Part shown: in pieces, positions 20,992-29,923 of the stretch
How positions within the stretch are numbered: position 1 is the first letter of the stretch
Layout: the number at the start of each line of letters is the position of its first letter
Program-made: the position numbers and the translations under genes
Assembly: GCA_018672285.1 (NCBI GenBank)
Contig: JABHGC010000234.1
Coordinates: forward strand, 1 to 54,880
Reading direction: 5' to 3'
Source of the DNA: Methylococcales bacterium
GTDB lineage: Bacteria; Pseudomonadota; Gammaproteobacteria; JABHGC01
Length of the DNA stretch: 54,880 bases
The notes under the pieces: model-generated
Database searches by the model: none
Told to the model about the DNA's origin: nothing
Seen by the model: the letters and a program-made list of their open reading frames with translations, nothing else

Positions 20992-21114
20992 ATGTGTGCT
21001 ATTTCAGACAAACGCACTTATTTTTGAGATAAAATGAAAATGCGTTGCAAAATAGTGTGTCATACTGATAGTAGATAATTGTTTAATGATATATTTCCCA
21101 AAGAGAGCCATACC

Positions 21115-21861
21115 ATGAAAAGAATCGGATTCTTAGTTGCGTGCTGCTTTATGAGCCAAATGGCGACAGCTGCTGTTTATAAATGTACTGATGAGACTGG
21201 CAAAACCACTTATTCGAATATTCCTGGGCCAAATTGTACTAACAAAGAATCCATTCATGTGCCGACAACAGGTGACACGAATACGGATGATGCAAGTACT
21301 CAAAAATTTGATGCTGAACTGGGTAAGTATCGCCATGTTGGTGTGACAAAACCTGTTGATGGACAAACCTTTTTCTTAAATAGTGGGGAGTTGGTCGTCA
21401 ATGTTTTAACTCGGCCTAAGCTGCGTCGAACCCATAAAATTCAGGTCGAAGTGTCAGGGGCTGATATTTCTTTACCAGGTCGAAATAGAAGTATTAAAGT
21501 AGGTGGTGTCGGAGTTGGCCCACATACCGTTGTGGCTAAAATTTTAGATAAACGAGGCAAAGTGGTCTCAAGTTCTAAGCCAATTAACATACATGTTCAA
21601 AAATCGACTCAAGTGAAAAACCAAGAAACCAAGGATCTTGATGGTAATGGGAATTTTGATAGAACAGGTCAAACATCATCAGCAGGCGGGAATACAAACT
21701 TAACAGATCAAAGTAGTTTAGGCTCTCAGGTTGCAAGAGATCAAAATGGCAACCTTGTTCAAGGTACCAATAACCCAGGTAATGCCGGATCTAATGCCAA
21801 CAACAGAATCAACTCTAGTTTTGGTGGTGCAAAAGGCTTTGGAAATAAGAGCGCGTTCTAA
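21115..21861 (+). CDS. DUF4124 domain-containing exported protein
   Basis: The 248 residues start MKRIGFLVACCFMSQMATA, a signal peptide, followed directly by the DUF4124 motif VYKCTDETGKTTYSNIPGPNC. A beta-rich middle domain (about 75-165) follows, then a Gly/Asn/Gln-rich tail ending GGAKGFGNKSAF. I chose the ATG at 21115 because the signal peptide begins there; the frame is open to 21079. Such proteins often lie between glnA and glnL in gammaproteobacteria, which fits here, but the role is unknown. Confidence 0.85.
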   Translation: MKRIGFLVACCFMSQMATAAVYKCTDETGKTTYSNIPGPNCTNKESIHVPTTGDTNTDDASTQKFDAELGKYRHVGVTKPVDGQTFFLNSGELVVNVLTRPKLRRTHKIQVEVSGADISLPGRNRSIKVGGVGVGPHTVVAKILDKRGKVVSSSKPINIHVQKSTQVKNQETKDLDGNGNFDRTGQTSSAGGNTNLTDQSSLGSQVARDQNGNLVQGTNNPGNAGSNANNRINSSFGGAKGFGNKSAF

Positions 21862-21935
21862 ATAATCTCGTTCACTATTTGACCAATACTGGTTGAACTA
21901 CCAGTATTGGCGTAGTTTTTGCTAATATTATTTAC

Positions 21936-22994
21936 ATGAGCAAACTACAGCATTTACAAGAAAAAATTTTAGACAATATTAGTAGTATTATTTTATTGTT
22001 TGATGCGAAATTAAATCTCCTCTATGCCAATTCTTCGGCTGAAGACTTATTCAGTACCAGTGTAAAAAAACTCACTGGGGCGAATGCTGTTGACTTACTC
22101 ACGTGCCCTAATGACGATGTTTCAATTGTCTTTGAAAGAGCCCTTTCAAATGACCAACCGTTTACTGAAAGAGAGTTGATATTAGAAACCCTCTATCGAA
22201 AGCATACAGTGACTTGCACCATCACACCCGTGAGTGAATCAAACCAAGTTCTGGTTGAGCTACAAAAAGTCGATCGGCAATTGCGTATCAGTAAAGAAGA
22301 GCACATCATTGAACAGAATAAAGCGACCCAGGAAATTGTGCGGGGTTTAGCGCATGAAATCAAAAACCCATTGGGTGGTATTCGAGGTTCTGCTCAACTA
22401 CTGGAAAGTGAATTGCCTTCGCCAGAGTTAAAAGAATACACAGAAGTGATCATTCAAGAGGCCGATCGGCTCTCTAAATTAGTGAACCAAATGTTGGGGC
22501 CAAACCAAATTCCTCAATCTCATGAGGTGAACATTCATCAAGTGCTAGATCGAGTTAGAAACATTGTCGTTGCAGAAGCTGCAGAAGGGATCAAGATCTT
22601 TGAGGATTATGATCCGAGCATCCCGTCTTTAATGGCTGATATTGATCAATTGATCCAAGTTTTTTTAAACATTGTCCATAATGCGGTTCAAGCATTAGGG
22701 TCTGCAGGAAAAATCATATTAAAAACACGTATTAAGCGTCAATTTACTATTGGTGGCACTCGCTATAAATTAGTTCTAAAAGTGGATGTGATTGATGATG
22801 GCCCAGGTATTAAGGCGGATATGTTAGAAAAAATATTTTATCCCATGGTGACAGGCAAAGCAGATGGCACAGGGCTAGGGCTATCTATTGCACAATCTTT
22901 AGTGAACCAATATCACGGTTTGATAGAGTGCAGCAGTCGTCCAGGGGAAACTGTTTTTAGTGTATTACTACCAATAGGAAATAATCATGGATGA
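21936..22994 (+). CDS. glnL: Nitrogen regulation sensor kinase NtrB (GlnL)
   Basis: GlnL is a cytosolic PII-controlled kinase/phosphatase for GlnG. The 352 residues carry an N-terminal PAS domain (about 8-110), the H-box GLAHEIKNPLGGIRGSAQLL with the phospho-accepting His near residue 142, and an ATPase domain with the N-box NIVHNAVQAL, G1 DDGPGI and G2 GTGLGLSIAQ. The stop overlaps the glnG start by 8 bases, so the two are translationally coupled. Confidence 0.96.
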   Translation: MSKLQHLQEKILDNISSIILLFDAKLNLLYANSSAEDLFSTSVKKLTGANAVDLLTCPNDDVSIVFERALSNDQPFTERELILETLYRKHTVTCTITPVSESNQVLVELQKVDRQLRISKEEHIIEQNKATQEIVRGLAHEIKNPLGGIRGSAQLLESELPSPELKEYTEVIIQEADRLSKLVNQMLGPNQIPQSHEVNIHQVLDRVRNIVVAEAAEGIKIFEDYDPSIPSLMADIDQLIQVFLNIVHNAVQALGSAGKIILKTRIKRQFTIGGTRYKLVLKVDVIDDGPGIKADMLEKIFYPMVTGKADGTGLGLSIAQSLVNQYHGLIECSSRPGETVFSVLLPIGNNHG

Positions 22995-24384
22995 GCAAAT
23001 ATGGGTCATTGATGATGATCGATCAATACGTTGGGTGCTTGAAAAGGCACTTGAGAAAGCCGAGTTTCAGGTTAAAACCTTTGCTTCAGCAGAGGGCATT
23101 CTAGATCGGCTGACGAGAGAAACACCGAAAGTCATTGTCACAGATATTCGCATGCCAGGTATGGATGGGATTGATTTGCTGAAAGAGGTGCAGCAGTCTT
23201 ATCCACACATTCCGGTTATTGTGATTACCGCACACTCAGATTTAGACAGTGCTATTTCGGCATATCATAGTGGGGCTTTTGAGTACCTACCAAAACCATT
23301 TGATGTCGATGATGCAATAGAGTTAGTGACTCGCGCCTGTTTACAATCAAGTTCTAAAGAAGTGTCTGAGACGGAGACGTCATCTGTACAAGAAATTATT
23401 GGTGAAGCACCTGCGATGCAAGAGGTTTTTCGCGCAATAGGGCGGCTTTCTCGCTCACACATTTCGGTCATCATTAATGGTGAGTCTGGTACGGGAAAAG
23501 AGTTGGTTGCACATGCACTGCATCGACATAGCCTGAGGCGAGATGAGCCATTTATTGCCTTGAACATGGCTGCCATAGCTAAAGATTTATTAGAGTCGGA
23601 GTTATTCGGTCATGAACGCGGTGCGTTTACAGGAGCACAACAAAAAAGAGCAGGGCGATTTGAGCAAGCCAATGGTGGCACACTCTTTTTAGATGAAATT
23701 GGAGATATGCCTGCGGACTTGCAAACACGTTTACTCAGAGTTTTATCGAATGGAGAGTTTTATCGCGTGGGTGGGCATACCCCGATAAAAACGAACGTTC
23801 GAATCATTGCGGCGACACATCAAAATCTGGATGCACTGGTTAAGAAAGGGGACTTTAGGGAAGATTTATATCACCGATTAAATGTGATTCGGATCCATAT
23901 CCCAGCCTTAAGAGAGAGGCGTCAAGATATTCCTATATTGTTAAAACATTTTTTAGCGGTTTCTGCAAAAGAATTAGAAGTGGAGCCTAAGGTGTTGGTT
24001 GCAGAAGCAGAGGAATTTCTTTCGCAACTGGAATGGCCTGGGAATGTAAGGCAGCTCGAAAACACGTGTCGCTGGATTATGGTCATGGCATCTGGGCAAG
24101 CAGTGCATGTTGATGATTTACCATCAGAGCTATTTGTTAAAGCAGAAGGTGAATCTGAGAATATCAGCGGAGATTGGGCGTCCAATTTAAAGTGTGTGGT
24201 AGATGAGAAAATGCGTTCAGGTGAAATGGCGATTCTAGATGATATTACGCCACAATTTGAGCGTTTGATGATTTTGAGTGCACTGGGTTTTACAGGGGGT
24301 AAAAAACAAGAAGCGGCCAAGGTTCTAGGCTGGGGGCGGAATACATTAACCCGAAAAATTAAAGAACTAGCGATAGAGGCTTAA
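22987..24384 (+). CDS. glnG: Nitrogen regulation response regulator NtrC (GlnG)
   Basis: GlnG is a sigma-54-dependent activator of nitrogen-assimilation genes. The 465 residues have a receiver with the phospho-accepting Asp in [11 protein letters not shown] (about 54), a central AAA+ domain with Walker A GESGTGKE and the sigma-54-contacting GAFTGA loop, and a C-terminal Fis-type helix-turn-helix ([20 protein letters not shown]). A perfect DnaA box at 23199-23207 is inside the gene and probably fortuitous. The gene is followed by a clear terminator. Confidence 0.97.
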   Translation: MDEQIWVIDDDRSIRWVLEKALEKAEFQVKTFASAEGILDRLTRETPKVIVTDIRMPGMDGIDLLKEVQQSYPHIPVIVITAHSDLDSAISAYHSGAFEYLPKPFDVDDAIELVTRACLQSSSKEVSETETSSVQEIIGEAPAMQEVFRAIGRLSRSHISVIINGESGTGKELVAHALHRHSLRRDEPFIALNMAAIAKDLLESELFGHERGAFTGAQQKRAGRFEQANGGTLFLDEIGDMPADLQTRLLRVLSNGEFYRVGGHTPIKTNVRIIAATHQNLDALVKKGDFREDLYHRLNVIRIHIPALRERRQDIPILLKHFLAVSAKELEVEPKVLVAEAEEFLSQLEWPGNVRQLENTCRWIMVMASGQAVHVDDLPSELFVKAEGESENISGDWASNLKCVVDEKMRSGEMAILDDITPQFERLMILSALGFTGGKKQEAAKVLGWGRNTLTRKIKELAIEA

Positions 24385-24406
24385 CGCAAAACGGTTATGA
24401 CGAAAA

Positions 24407-24449
24407 GCGATAAACCCTTTACAAAACGGAGGTTTATTGCTATTTTTTT
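24407..24449 (+). terminator. rho-independent terminator of glnL-glnG
   Basis: GCGATAAACC (24407-24416) pairs with GGTTTATTGC (24431-24440) with one G-T pair. A T-rich run (24441-24449) follows. Confidence 0.75.
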
Positions 24450-24488
24450 AGGAGAAAATACTAATAAAAATAATAAAAAGTATCCAAT

Positions 24489-24683
24489 ATGAATCCCTTC
24501 AAGCAAAAAGTGCCCGTTTATTTTTTCGCTTTAATGGCGCTGGCGTTTAACACCGACGCCATACCTTACACCTCGAATGATTACTTAAAGGTGACAAAGC
24601 TTACGAGTTCAATACCAAACTCCCCGTCAAATCTGCAAGCGATGTGTTGTGTTGCTTTAGATAACCACGAATTGTCTCATTAA
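24489..24683 (+). CDS. Doubtful small exported ORF overlapping the end of pyrD
   Basis: The 64-residue frame begins with a signal-peptide-like stretch (KQKVPVYFFALMALAFNTDA) then YTSNDYLKVTKL. A GGAG-like site lies about 35 bases upstream, too far to be convincing. Its last third is antisense to pyrD and looks non-coding. It may be a remnant of an exported protein whose 3' part was lost, or a chance frame. Confidence 0.25.
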   Translation: MNPFKQKVPVYFFALMALAFNTDAIPYTSNDYLKVTKLTSSIPNSPSNLQAMCCVALDNHELSH

Positions 24684-25536
24684 TTTTGGGAACAACGAGG
24701 GGGTCGTAAAATAGTGCTGTCCCTACGCCAATCGCTGTAGCACCCGCAATAATAAACTCTAAGGCATCTTCACCAGTCAGGATGCCACCTTGCCCTATGA
24801 TCGGGATGTTGTGGTCTTTGCACACTTGGTAAACTTGATGCGTTTTTAATATGGCAATGGGTTTTATCGCAGGCCCAGATAGTCCACCTTGGTTATTACC
24901 AATGATTGGCTTACGTTGGTGAATATCTACCGCCATTCCCATTAACGTATTAATGACAGCAAAACCGTCTGTGCCCGCCTCAATACACCGTTTGGCATTT
25001 TCTGCAATATTGGTTTGGTTAGGAGATAGCTTGGTGATAATGGGTTTTTTGGTAACCGCCCGACAAGCTTCAACCACTCTTGCTGACATTTCAGGGTCAT
25101 TACCAAATGCGACCCCTCCCTCTTTTACGTTAGGGCAGGAAATATTGATTTCAATGGCATCAATATCCGACTGATCAAACTTTCGGGTAACCTCAATATA
25201 TTCCTCAACAGTAGAACCTGAGACATTGGCAATATAACGCGTTTCGGAGAAATCTAAAGTCGGCAGAATGCGGTTGACGACGTCATCAACACCAGGGTTT
25301 TGTAAACCAATGGCATTGATCATGCCACTGGGTGTTTCGGTTACCCGGTGAGCAGGGTTACCCAGCCGCGCACTCCCTGTTGTGCCTTTTAAGCAAACTG
25401 CCCCAATATCTTTATTACTAAAACCTTCAACACGGGTATATTCGTGACCAAAACCAACACAGCCAGAGAGTAATACAGCGGGCGTTTGAAAGTGCATACC
25501 ACAAAAATCTAGCGCAAGAGGGTCAGTCGGCGTCAT
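24601..25536 (-). CDS. pyrD: Dihydroorotate dehydrogenase, class 1B (PyrDB type)
   Basis: PyrD oxidises dihydroorotate to orotate in pyrimidine synthesis. The 311 residues follow the class 1B pattern seen in Bacillus PyrD: INISCPNVKEGGVAFGNDPEMSA with the catalytic Cys near residue 133, then KLSPNQTNI, INTLMGMAVD and NNQGGLSGPAIKPIA. Class 1B enzymes usually pair with the Fe-S/flavin subunit PyrK to use NAD; no pyrK is seen in this window. Most gammaproteobacteria carry the membrane-linked class 2 enzyme, so this type is notable. It lies 70 bases downstream of trmL. Confidence 0.92.
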   Translation of the reverse strand: MTPTDPLALDFCGMHFQTPAVLLSGCVGFGHEYTRVEGFSNKDIGAVCLKGTTGSARLGNPAHRVTETPSGMINAIGLQNPGVDDVVNRILPTLDFSETRYIANVSGSTVEEYIEVTRKFDQSDIDAIEINISCPNVKEGGVAFGNDPEMSARVVEACRAVTKKPIITKLSPNQTNIAENAKRCIEAGTDGFAVINTLMGMAVDIHQRKPIIGNNQGGLSGPAIKPIAILKTHQVYQVCKDHNIPIIGQGGILTGEDALEFIIAGATAIGVGTALFYDPLVVPKINETIRGYLKQHNTSLADLTGSLVLNS

Positions 25537-25606
25537 GGTCAGTTACCTTGAGATGAGAGTGAAAAGCATGCTAACAAGATGGCTTGTTTGGCACAAGTAA
25601 GAGCCC

Positions 25607-26071
25607 TTAAGCACAGCCAGTAAAGCCAGTTTGGCGCCACGCTTCATAACTTATAATGGCAACTGCATTGGAGAGGTTAAGGCTACGACTGTCAGGTTGC
25701 ATAGGGATTTTTAATCGGTTTTCAAGTGCGATACTGTCCATAACCTCGGTTGGCAAGCCTGCCGTTTCAGAGCCGAACAACAAAACATCGGTTGCTTGAT
25801 AGTTGATCTGGTCGTGATGGCGTGACCCTTTTGTGGTGCAGGCTAAAATCCTGCGTCCTTGCATCGCTTCAATAAAAATATCATAGCCTGAATGCACCGT
25901 GACGCGCGCCATGTCTTGGTAGTCTAAACCTGCACGTCGGCACTTCTTTTCATCTAAATCGAAGCCAAGAGGCTCGATCAAGTGTAAGTCACAGCCATTG
26001 TTGGCCACCAAGCGAATAATATTACCAGTGTTTTGAGGAATTTGAGGCGTAAATAAGGCAACGTGAAACAT
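25607..26071 (-). CDS. trmL: tRNA (cytidine/uridine-34-2'-O)-methyltransferase TrmL
   Basis: TrmL methylates the ribose of the wobble base in certain leucine tRNAs. The 154 residues are the minimal SPOUT knot form: [20 protein letters not shown] at the N-terminus, the AdoMet-binding [11 protein letters not shown] and the C-terminal [19 protein letters not shown]. It is full length and typical of the family. Confidence 0.95.
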   Translation of the reverse strand: MFHVALFTPQIPQNTGNIIRLVANNGCDLHLIEPLGFDLDEKKCRRAGLDYQDMARVTVHSGYDIFIEAMQGRRILACTTKGSRHHDQINYQATDVLLFGSETAGLPTEVMDSIALENRLKIPMQPDSRSLNLSNAVAIISYEAWRQTGFTGCA

Positions 26072-26137
26072 AGTGGGCTTGGCCTCAATGGCTAAAAAAG
26101 AACTTTTTTAACACAGTGTTTCAATCTTGTTAAGTGC

Positions 26138-27175
26138 TTAGTGATTTGAAGGGAACACCGAATTCATTGATGGCACAGTATTTAATGGGTTTAGATATTG
26201 AATGCGCTGAAACATTAATGTATTGCCAGCGGCGTCCCTAATCATAAATAAATCGCCATTTTTGACATACTGATAGCGTTTTGTCTCACCTGTTGTTGGG
26301 CTGTAGCTGGTGATGATATTACCTTGAACAACCATTGTGCCAGCGCTCACTAGTTGGTTATTTTTTTGAATTTGATAGGTGTTACCTTTGATGACAATGG
26401 ATTCGCCACTGTTGCTTTTCCAAGCACCCTCTAAATCTGGTGTGTTTGGCGCACTGTAACTTGATTGTGAATACTTGGGGTTTAACAGCGCGTTTTGCAT
26501 TGTCTGGTTAGCGGGATTTTGATTGGTGATGAATTGCGAATAATTTTCTTTCCGCTGTGCTCTAAAACCATTTTGATCATAATAAGGTTGGCTTGAGTTG
26601 CCATACAGTTGTTGTTGAGGCTGTATATAGGTTTGAGTAGAGGGGTTATAGGGTTGAGCACCATAAATATGAGTGGGTTGTTGCATCATTTGTGTTGGAA
26701 ACTGGTTTATCAACGTATTGGGCTGCTGCAATACGTTGGTTCCAGGGATAAATGATTGAGGGTTCGTAAAACTGGTGAGTGGGTTCGATGCGCCAGGCAG
26801 CATGCTCGACATCGGGTTGTAGTTAGTCATGCTCGGAATGGTCGACATACCAGGGATAGTCGACATACCAGGAATAGTGCCCATTCCTGGCATCATACCC
26901 ATGCCAGGGACAGGTGAAAGCCCTGGCACTGAAGACATGGGGTTCATGTATTGATAAGGGTTAGTCATTTGTCCCATGCCGCTTGATAGGCTGGAGCCAA
27001 ATTGCATATTATTTTGACCATTGTTTTGGTTCTGACCCTGGCCCACCATGGTGTTGAACATATCCAGCATCGTTTTCATCATTTGAGAAGCTGGGTTATT
27101 TTGCATAGGCAGGTCAAATGCCCATGATGGCGTGGTGAACAGTGCTGTGACTATGATCAGTGTGTATTTAGTCAT
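26138..27175 (-). CDS. Exported Met/Pro/Gly/Gln-rich repeat protein
   Basis: The 345 residues begin with a signal peptide (cleavage likely after PSWA). Residues about 20-130 are rich in Met, Asn, Gly and Pro, with a PGM(G/S)TIPGMSTIP repeat run near 92-112. A Gln/Tyr/Pro-rich stretch (about 140-220) follows. A compact C-terminal domain (about 248-320, LEGAWKSNSGESIVIKGNTYQI onward) looks like a small beta-barrel. I recognise no family by name. Repeated methionines suggest, without proof, soft-metal binding or a structural coat. An in-frame signal peptide and stop argue it is a real gene. Confidence 0.75.
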   Translation of the reverse strand: MTKYTLIIVTALFTTPSWAFDLPMQNNPASQMMKTMLDMFNTMVGQGQNQNNGQNNMQFGSSLSSGMGQMTNPYQYMNPMSSVPGLSPVPGMGMMPGMGTIPGMSTIPGMSTIPSMTNYNPMSSMLPGASNPLTSFTNPQSFIPGTNVLQQPNTLINQFPTQMMQQPTHIYGAQPYNPSTQTYIQPQQQLYGNSSQPYYDQNGFRAQRKENYSQFITNQNPANQTMQNALLNPKYSQSSYSAPNTPDLEGAWKSNSGESIVIKGNTYQIQKNNQLVSAGTMVVQGNIITSYSPTTGETKRYQYVKNGDLFMIRDAAGNTLMFQRIQYLNPLNTVPSMNSVFPSNH

Positions 27176-27573
27176 AGGTAACCCCTAGTGTTGCTTTTTT
27201 TATGAGCGCTTTGGTTAAAGGCGTTCTTTATATAAAGGTGTTATCGGTCAATCATTGCCTTTCTTTAGATATTAGACCATTAGAATGAACAAATTCAGTT
27301 CATCATCAGAAAAAATCGGTTCAGCATTCCATCATGGCGTCTATTGTATTATTACCTAATGTTATTAACCATATAGAAACGAGACTAGGAAACACCCCTA
27401 ATTGTACATCGGTGAATACCCAAAAAGATCAATTCTTCAGTATTATTTGAAGCCATAATATTTGAAGGTGTTATATGAAATAGTGCAAATAAGTGCTTGC
27501 ATCTGAAAGGTATTTTTTGTTTATATAGAGTGGTAAATGTTAGATCCATTACCGCCAATAATAAGGATGGAAT
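27176..27573. other. 398-base intergenic region between divergent genes
   Basis: It separates the minus-strand Met/Pro-rich gene from rsd. Apart from a sigma-70-like promoter near its right end, I see no RNA gene, repeat or palindrome. Confidence 0.6.
27497..27525 (+). promoter_or_regulatory. sigma-70 promoter of rsd
   Basis: TTGCAT and TTTATA are separated by 17 bases, about 50 bases before the rsd start. Confidence 0.45.
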
Positions 27574-28035
27574 ATGAATACCAGTAACAATAATTTAGCT
27601 CAGGAGGAAGCATCTGAGCGGCGGGGAATCACACAAGATCTAATAAGGAAGTTGATACAAGAGCGACAGGAAATGCTTGTGAATTTTTGTAGTGTAGCGG
27701 GATTAGATCCGTATTCTCCAGAAAAACCAACTAAAGACTCACTGAAAGATTTTTGTGAAGTCATGGTTGATTATTTAGCCCTTGGCCACTTTGAAGTGTA
27801 CCCAAGAATTTCAGAAGGGCGAGAGCGTCGTCAACAAGTCTCAGAGCTTGCTGATAAAATATACCCGCGTATTGCAAAAGCGAGCGGTATTGCGATTGAG
27901 TTCAATGATAAATATGATACAAAAGAAGATGTTAGCTGGGATAGTTTATCTCAAGATTTATCTAATTTAGGTGAAACTCTTGCAGCAAGAGTGGATTTAG
28001 AAGATCAATTAATACATTCCATGCTTTATCGATAA
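27574..28035 (+). CDS. rsd: Rsd/AlgQ-family anti-sigma-70 regulator
   Basis: Rsd/AlgQ proteins bind sigma-70 and shift RNA polymerase use in stationary phase. The 153 residues contain the family segments LIQERQEMLVNFCSVAGLDP, KPTKDSLKDFCEVMVDYLALGHFEVYPR and a helical C-terminal part. AAGGATGG precedes the start. A GCTGTTCC/GGAACAGC hairpin follows the stop by 20 bases. Confidence 0.92.
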   Translation: MNTSNNNLAQEEASERRGITQDLIRKLIQERQEMLVNFCSVAGLDPYSPEKPTKDSLKDFCEVMVDYLALGHFEVYPRISEGRERRQQVSELADKIYPRIAKASGIAIEFNDKYDTKEDVSWDSLSQDLSNLGETLAARVDLEDQLIHSMLYR

Positions 28036-28490
28036 TTAAGCTTTAGCCTAGAGTGCTGTTCCGGGTTCTGGAACAGCTGGCAGTTATTGCCGTTATTTCC
28101 CACTTTTTTTGTTCACTATAAAGTCCTCTTTTTTAACCTCTTTGACGCTTCAGTCATTAAAATTTTTTATTGCAATTGCCGTATTTTATATTTGAAGAGA
28201 TTAATATGCTTATATTTCATGGCTTAGTGAGATATTGCGGTAAATTAAATAAAGGATTGACCCTTCGGGTATTTTTTGTGGTATAAATATTACCTATGAG
28301 GTCAGATACCCATTTATGATAAAAAATAACAATGGCTATCGACAAAAAACTAAAAGTATTACAAAATAGAATATTGCCAATATCAAGATTTCTTGATACT
28401 CCAGTTTTGTAGCATGGAAAATCTGCCTAAATGGATATGGGTTGATCGCTACACTTAATCTGCATAATAGTAACCAAGGATACGTTAACT
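28036..28490. other. 455-base intergenic region after rsd
   Basis: It holds the rsd hairpin (28055-28077) and a sigma-70-like pair TTGACC (28257-28262) and TATAAA (28282-28287) with a long 19-base spacer. A small ACCC-TTC-GGGT stem with a T-run overlaps that pair. I see no coding signal. Confidence 0.5.
28055..28077 (+). terminator. hairpin after rsd
   Basis: GCTGTTCC and GGAACAGC pair around a 7-base loop, 20 bases after the rsd stop. The T-run is more than 20 bases further on, so termination may be weak or need a factor. Confidence 0.5.
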
Positions 28491-28703
28491 ATGTCAGTAC
28501 GAATGACGCCGATACGGAAGTTTCGATTGGACTGTGGTTGGACCCAGGAAGAATTCGCAAAGCAGTTGGATATAAAACAGCCAGCTGTTTCAAACTATGA
28601 AAAGGGCACTCGTTTTCCGAAAAGACAAGTGGCTAAAAAAATCATTCACATGGCTGAAACCTATGGTTATAAGCTCACTATGGATGATTTATACGACGCA
28701 TAA
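28491..28703 (+). CDS. Small XRE/Cro-type helix-turn-helix regulator
   Basis: The 70 residues are essentially a lone HTH: IRKFRLDCGWTQEEFAKQLDIKQPAVSNYEKGTRFPKRQVAKKI, the canonical Xre/Cro fold, plus a short C-terminal helix. AAGGA lies 10 bases upstream of the ATG. Stand-alone regulators of this size occur in prophages, plasmids and antitoxin loci, but no toxin or phage gene is beside it here. The operator is unknown. Confidence 0.88.
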   Translation: MSVRMTPIRKFRLDCGWTQEEFAKQLDIKQPAVSNYEKGTRFPKRQVAKKIIHMAETYGYKLTMDDLYDA

Positions 28704-28849
28704 AGCGAGCAACATTGCGTGTGGTGTTCATCCACACGCTCAACTCCATTCTGATTTTCTCTAATATACATCTTTTTAACACCGATTCATTATGTTAGTA
28801 TTTTGCTTTATGGTATAGAAAATATTTATATGGAGATAAGGTTATTTGT

Positions 28850-29227
28850 ATGGATAAGGAACCAATATCAGCCTCACAGGCGCAAAAGGAACTTAAAAAA
28901 GCGAGCGGTGTACTACAAAAAATTTGTGAAAAAGAACAAAGTTTGTTTCAAAAATTTGCTAAACAACTTGATTATACGGTGGCAAACTCAACGTCGAAAA
29001 CAAAACTATATAAAATTAGAGATACCTTAAGGTCAGTTAGAGAGCAGAAAACAGATGCGAAATTACTATTAAAAGCAGCTAAAAAACTTCTTCGTGCGGC
29101 AAAAGAAAGTGAAAAGCGCCAAGTTGTGGATAAGAAATTTGCATTGATACGAGAAAAAGAACGAGAAAAGGCATTAAAGCAGTTCATGTCATCGTGGGAC
29201 AAAGCCTATGATCAGAAGCCAAGATAA
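28850..29227 (+). CDS. Hypothetical Lys/Glu-rich coiled-coil protein
   Basis: The 125 residues are highly charged (many Lys, Glu and Gln) and almost certainly all helical coiled coil, with no signal peptide or membrane span. GGAGATAAGG precedes the start. It is 14 bases upstream of the DUF2835 gene and likely co-transcribed. A perfect DnaA-box word at 29125-29133 is probably fortuitous. I recognise no family; a nucleic-acid-associated or structural role is possible but unsupported. Confidence 0.7.
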   Translation: MDKEPISASQAQKELKKASGVLQKICEKEQSLFQKFAKQLDYTVANSTSKTKLYKIRDTLRSVREQKTDAKLLLKAAKKLLRAAKESEKRQVVDKKFALIREKEREKALKQFMSSWDKAYDQKPR

Positions 29228-29241
29228 ACTAAGTTTAGGGT

Positions 29242-29463
29242 ATGAAAGAATGCAGAATACATTTATCCATACCTCGTAAAGAATGCCTACGGTACTACCA
29301 AGGCCAAGTGACTAAAATCTCAGCCCGTACGGTTGGTGGGCAAGTGATTCAATTCCCCGCCAATATTATTAAGCAATTTGTGACAACAGAAGGTCTATAT
29401 GGTGAATTTAGAATCGTTTATGGTGATGACCATAAACTGGTCCGTATAGACCGCGTAAGATAG
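29242..29463 (+). CDS. DUF2835 family protein
   Basis: The 73-residue protein matches the short DUF2835 family: hydrophobic start (IHLSIPRKECLRYYQGQ), the RTVGGQVIQFPANIIKQFVT core, and a C-terminal GLYGEFRIVYGDDHKL. These proteins are conserved in gammaproteobacteria with unknown function. It converges with the ComFB gene; the two stop codons are one base apart. Confidence 0.85.
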   Translation: MKECRIHLSIPRKECLRYYQGQVTKISARTVGGQVIQFPANIIKQFVTTEGLYGEFRIVYGDDHKLVRIDRVR

Positions 29464-29464
29464 C

Positions 29465-29848
29465 TTAAGAATCGTCAGAGGCACTTGGCGCAACAGGGTC
29501 ATTTTCAGCACTAATAATTTTTGGCTTATTGGCTTCAATTTCTTCTTGTATGCGGGCTTCATCTTGCTCGGTTCTATGAGGGCCTGCACGGAACTCTCTC
29601 ACTTTTTCTATGCCTACTTCTACCGCAGCATCAATCTTGCGAGTCATTGTCTCTAATTCTTCTTGGGTAAGATAAAACCCTGCGTCTACGATATGGCGGA
29701 CATAGTGAGGTGGTAACTGATTCAGTGCAATACATGCAGCATCATTATAGAAATCTTCATTGTCATATTCGGAGTTTGCTAAAATTTGATCAATACGATC
29801 AAAGACTAAGTTTTCATAGTAGTTATTAATGGAATCAAATTTGGCCAT
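29465..29848 (-). CDS. ComFB-family (late competence development) protein
   Basis: The 127 residues carry the ComFB core: YYENLVFDRIDQIL, then ACIALNQLPPHYVRHIVDAGFYLT, typical of the family, with an acidic Ala/Pro/Ser-rich tail. In cyanobacteria, ComFB homologues have been linked to cyclic-di-nucleotide sensing, motility and competence; the role here is unknown. It is 75 bases downstream of the membrane coiled-coil gene at 29924-31435. Confidence 0.85.
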   Translation of the reverse strand: MAKFDSINNYYENLVFDRIDQILANSEYDNEDFYNDAACIALNQLPPHYVRHIVDAGFYLTQEELETMTRKIDAAVEVGIEKVREFRAGPHRTEQDEARIQEEIEANKPKIISAENDPVAPSASDDS

Positions 29849-29923
29849 GAGTGTGTCCTATTATTATCTTTTTACTCAGTAGGGTGCAATTAGAAGTATG
29901 TAACAAAATAACCGGAATTGCTA

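Noticed and set aside
23199..23207. Perfect DnaA box inside glnG
   Set aside because: It is a single copy in coding sequence; one or so such word is expected by chance in 55 kb.
29125..29133. Perfect DnaA box (reverse) inside the coiled-coil gene
   Set aside because: It stands alone with no AT-rich tract or further boxes.
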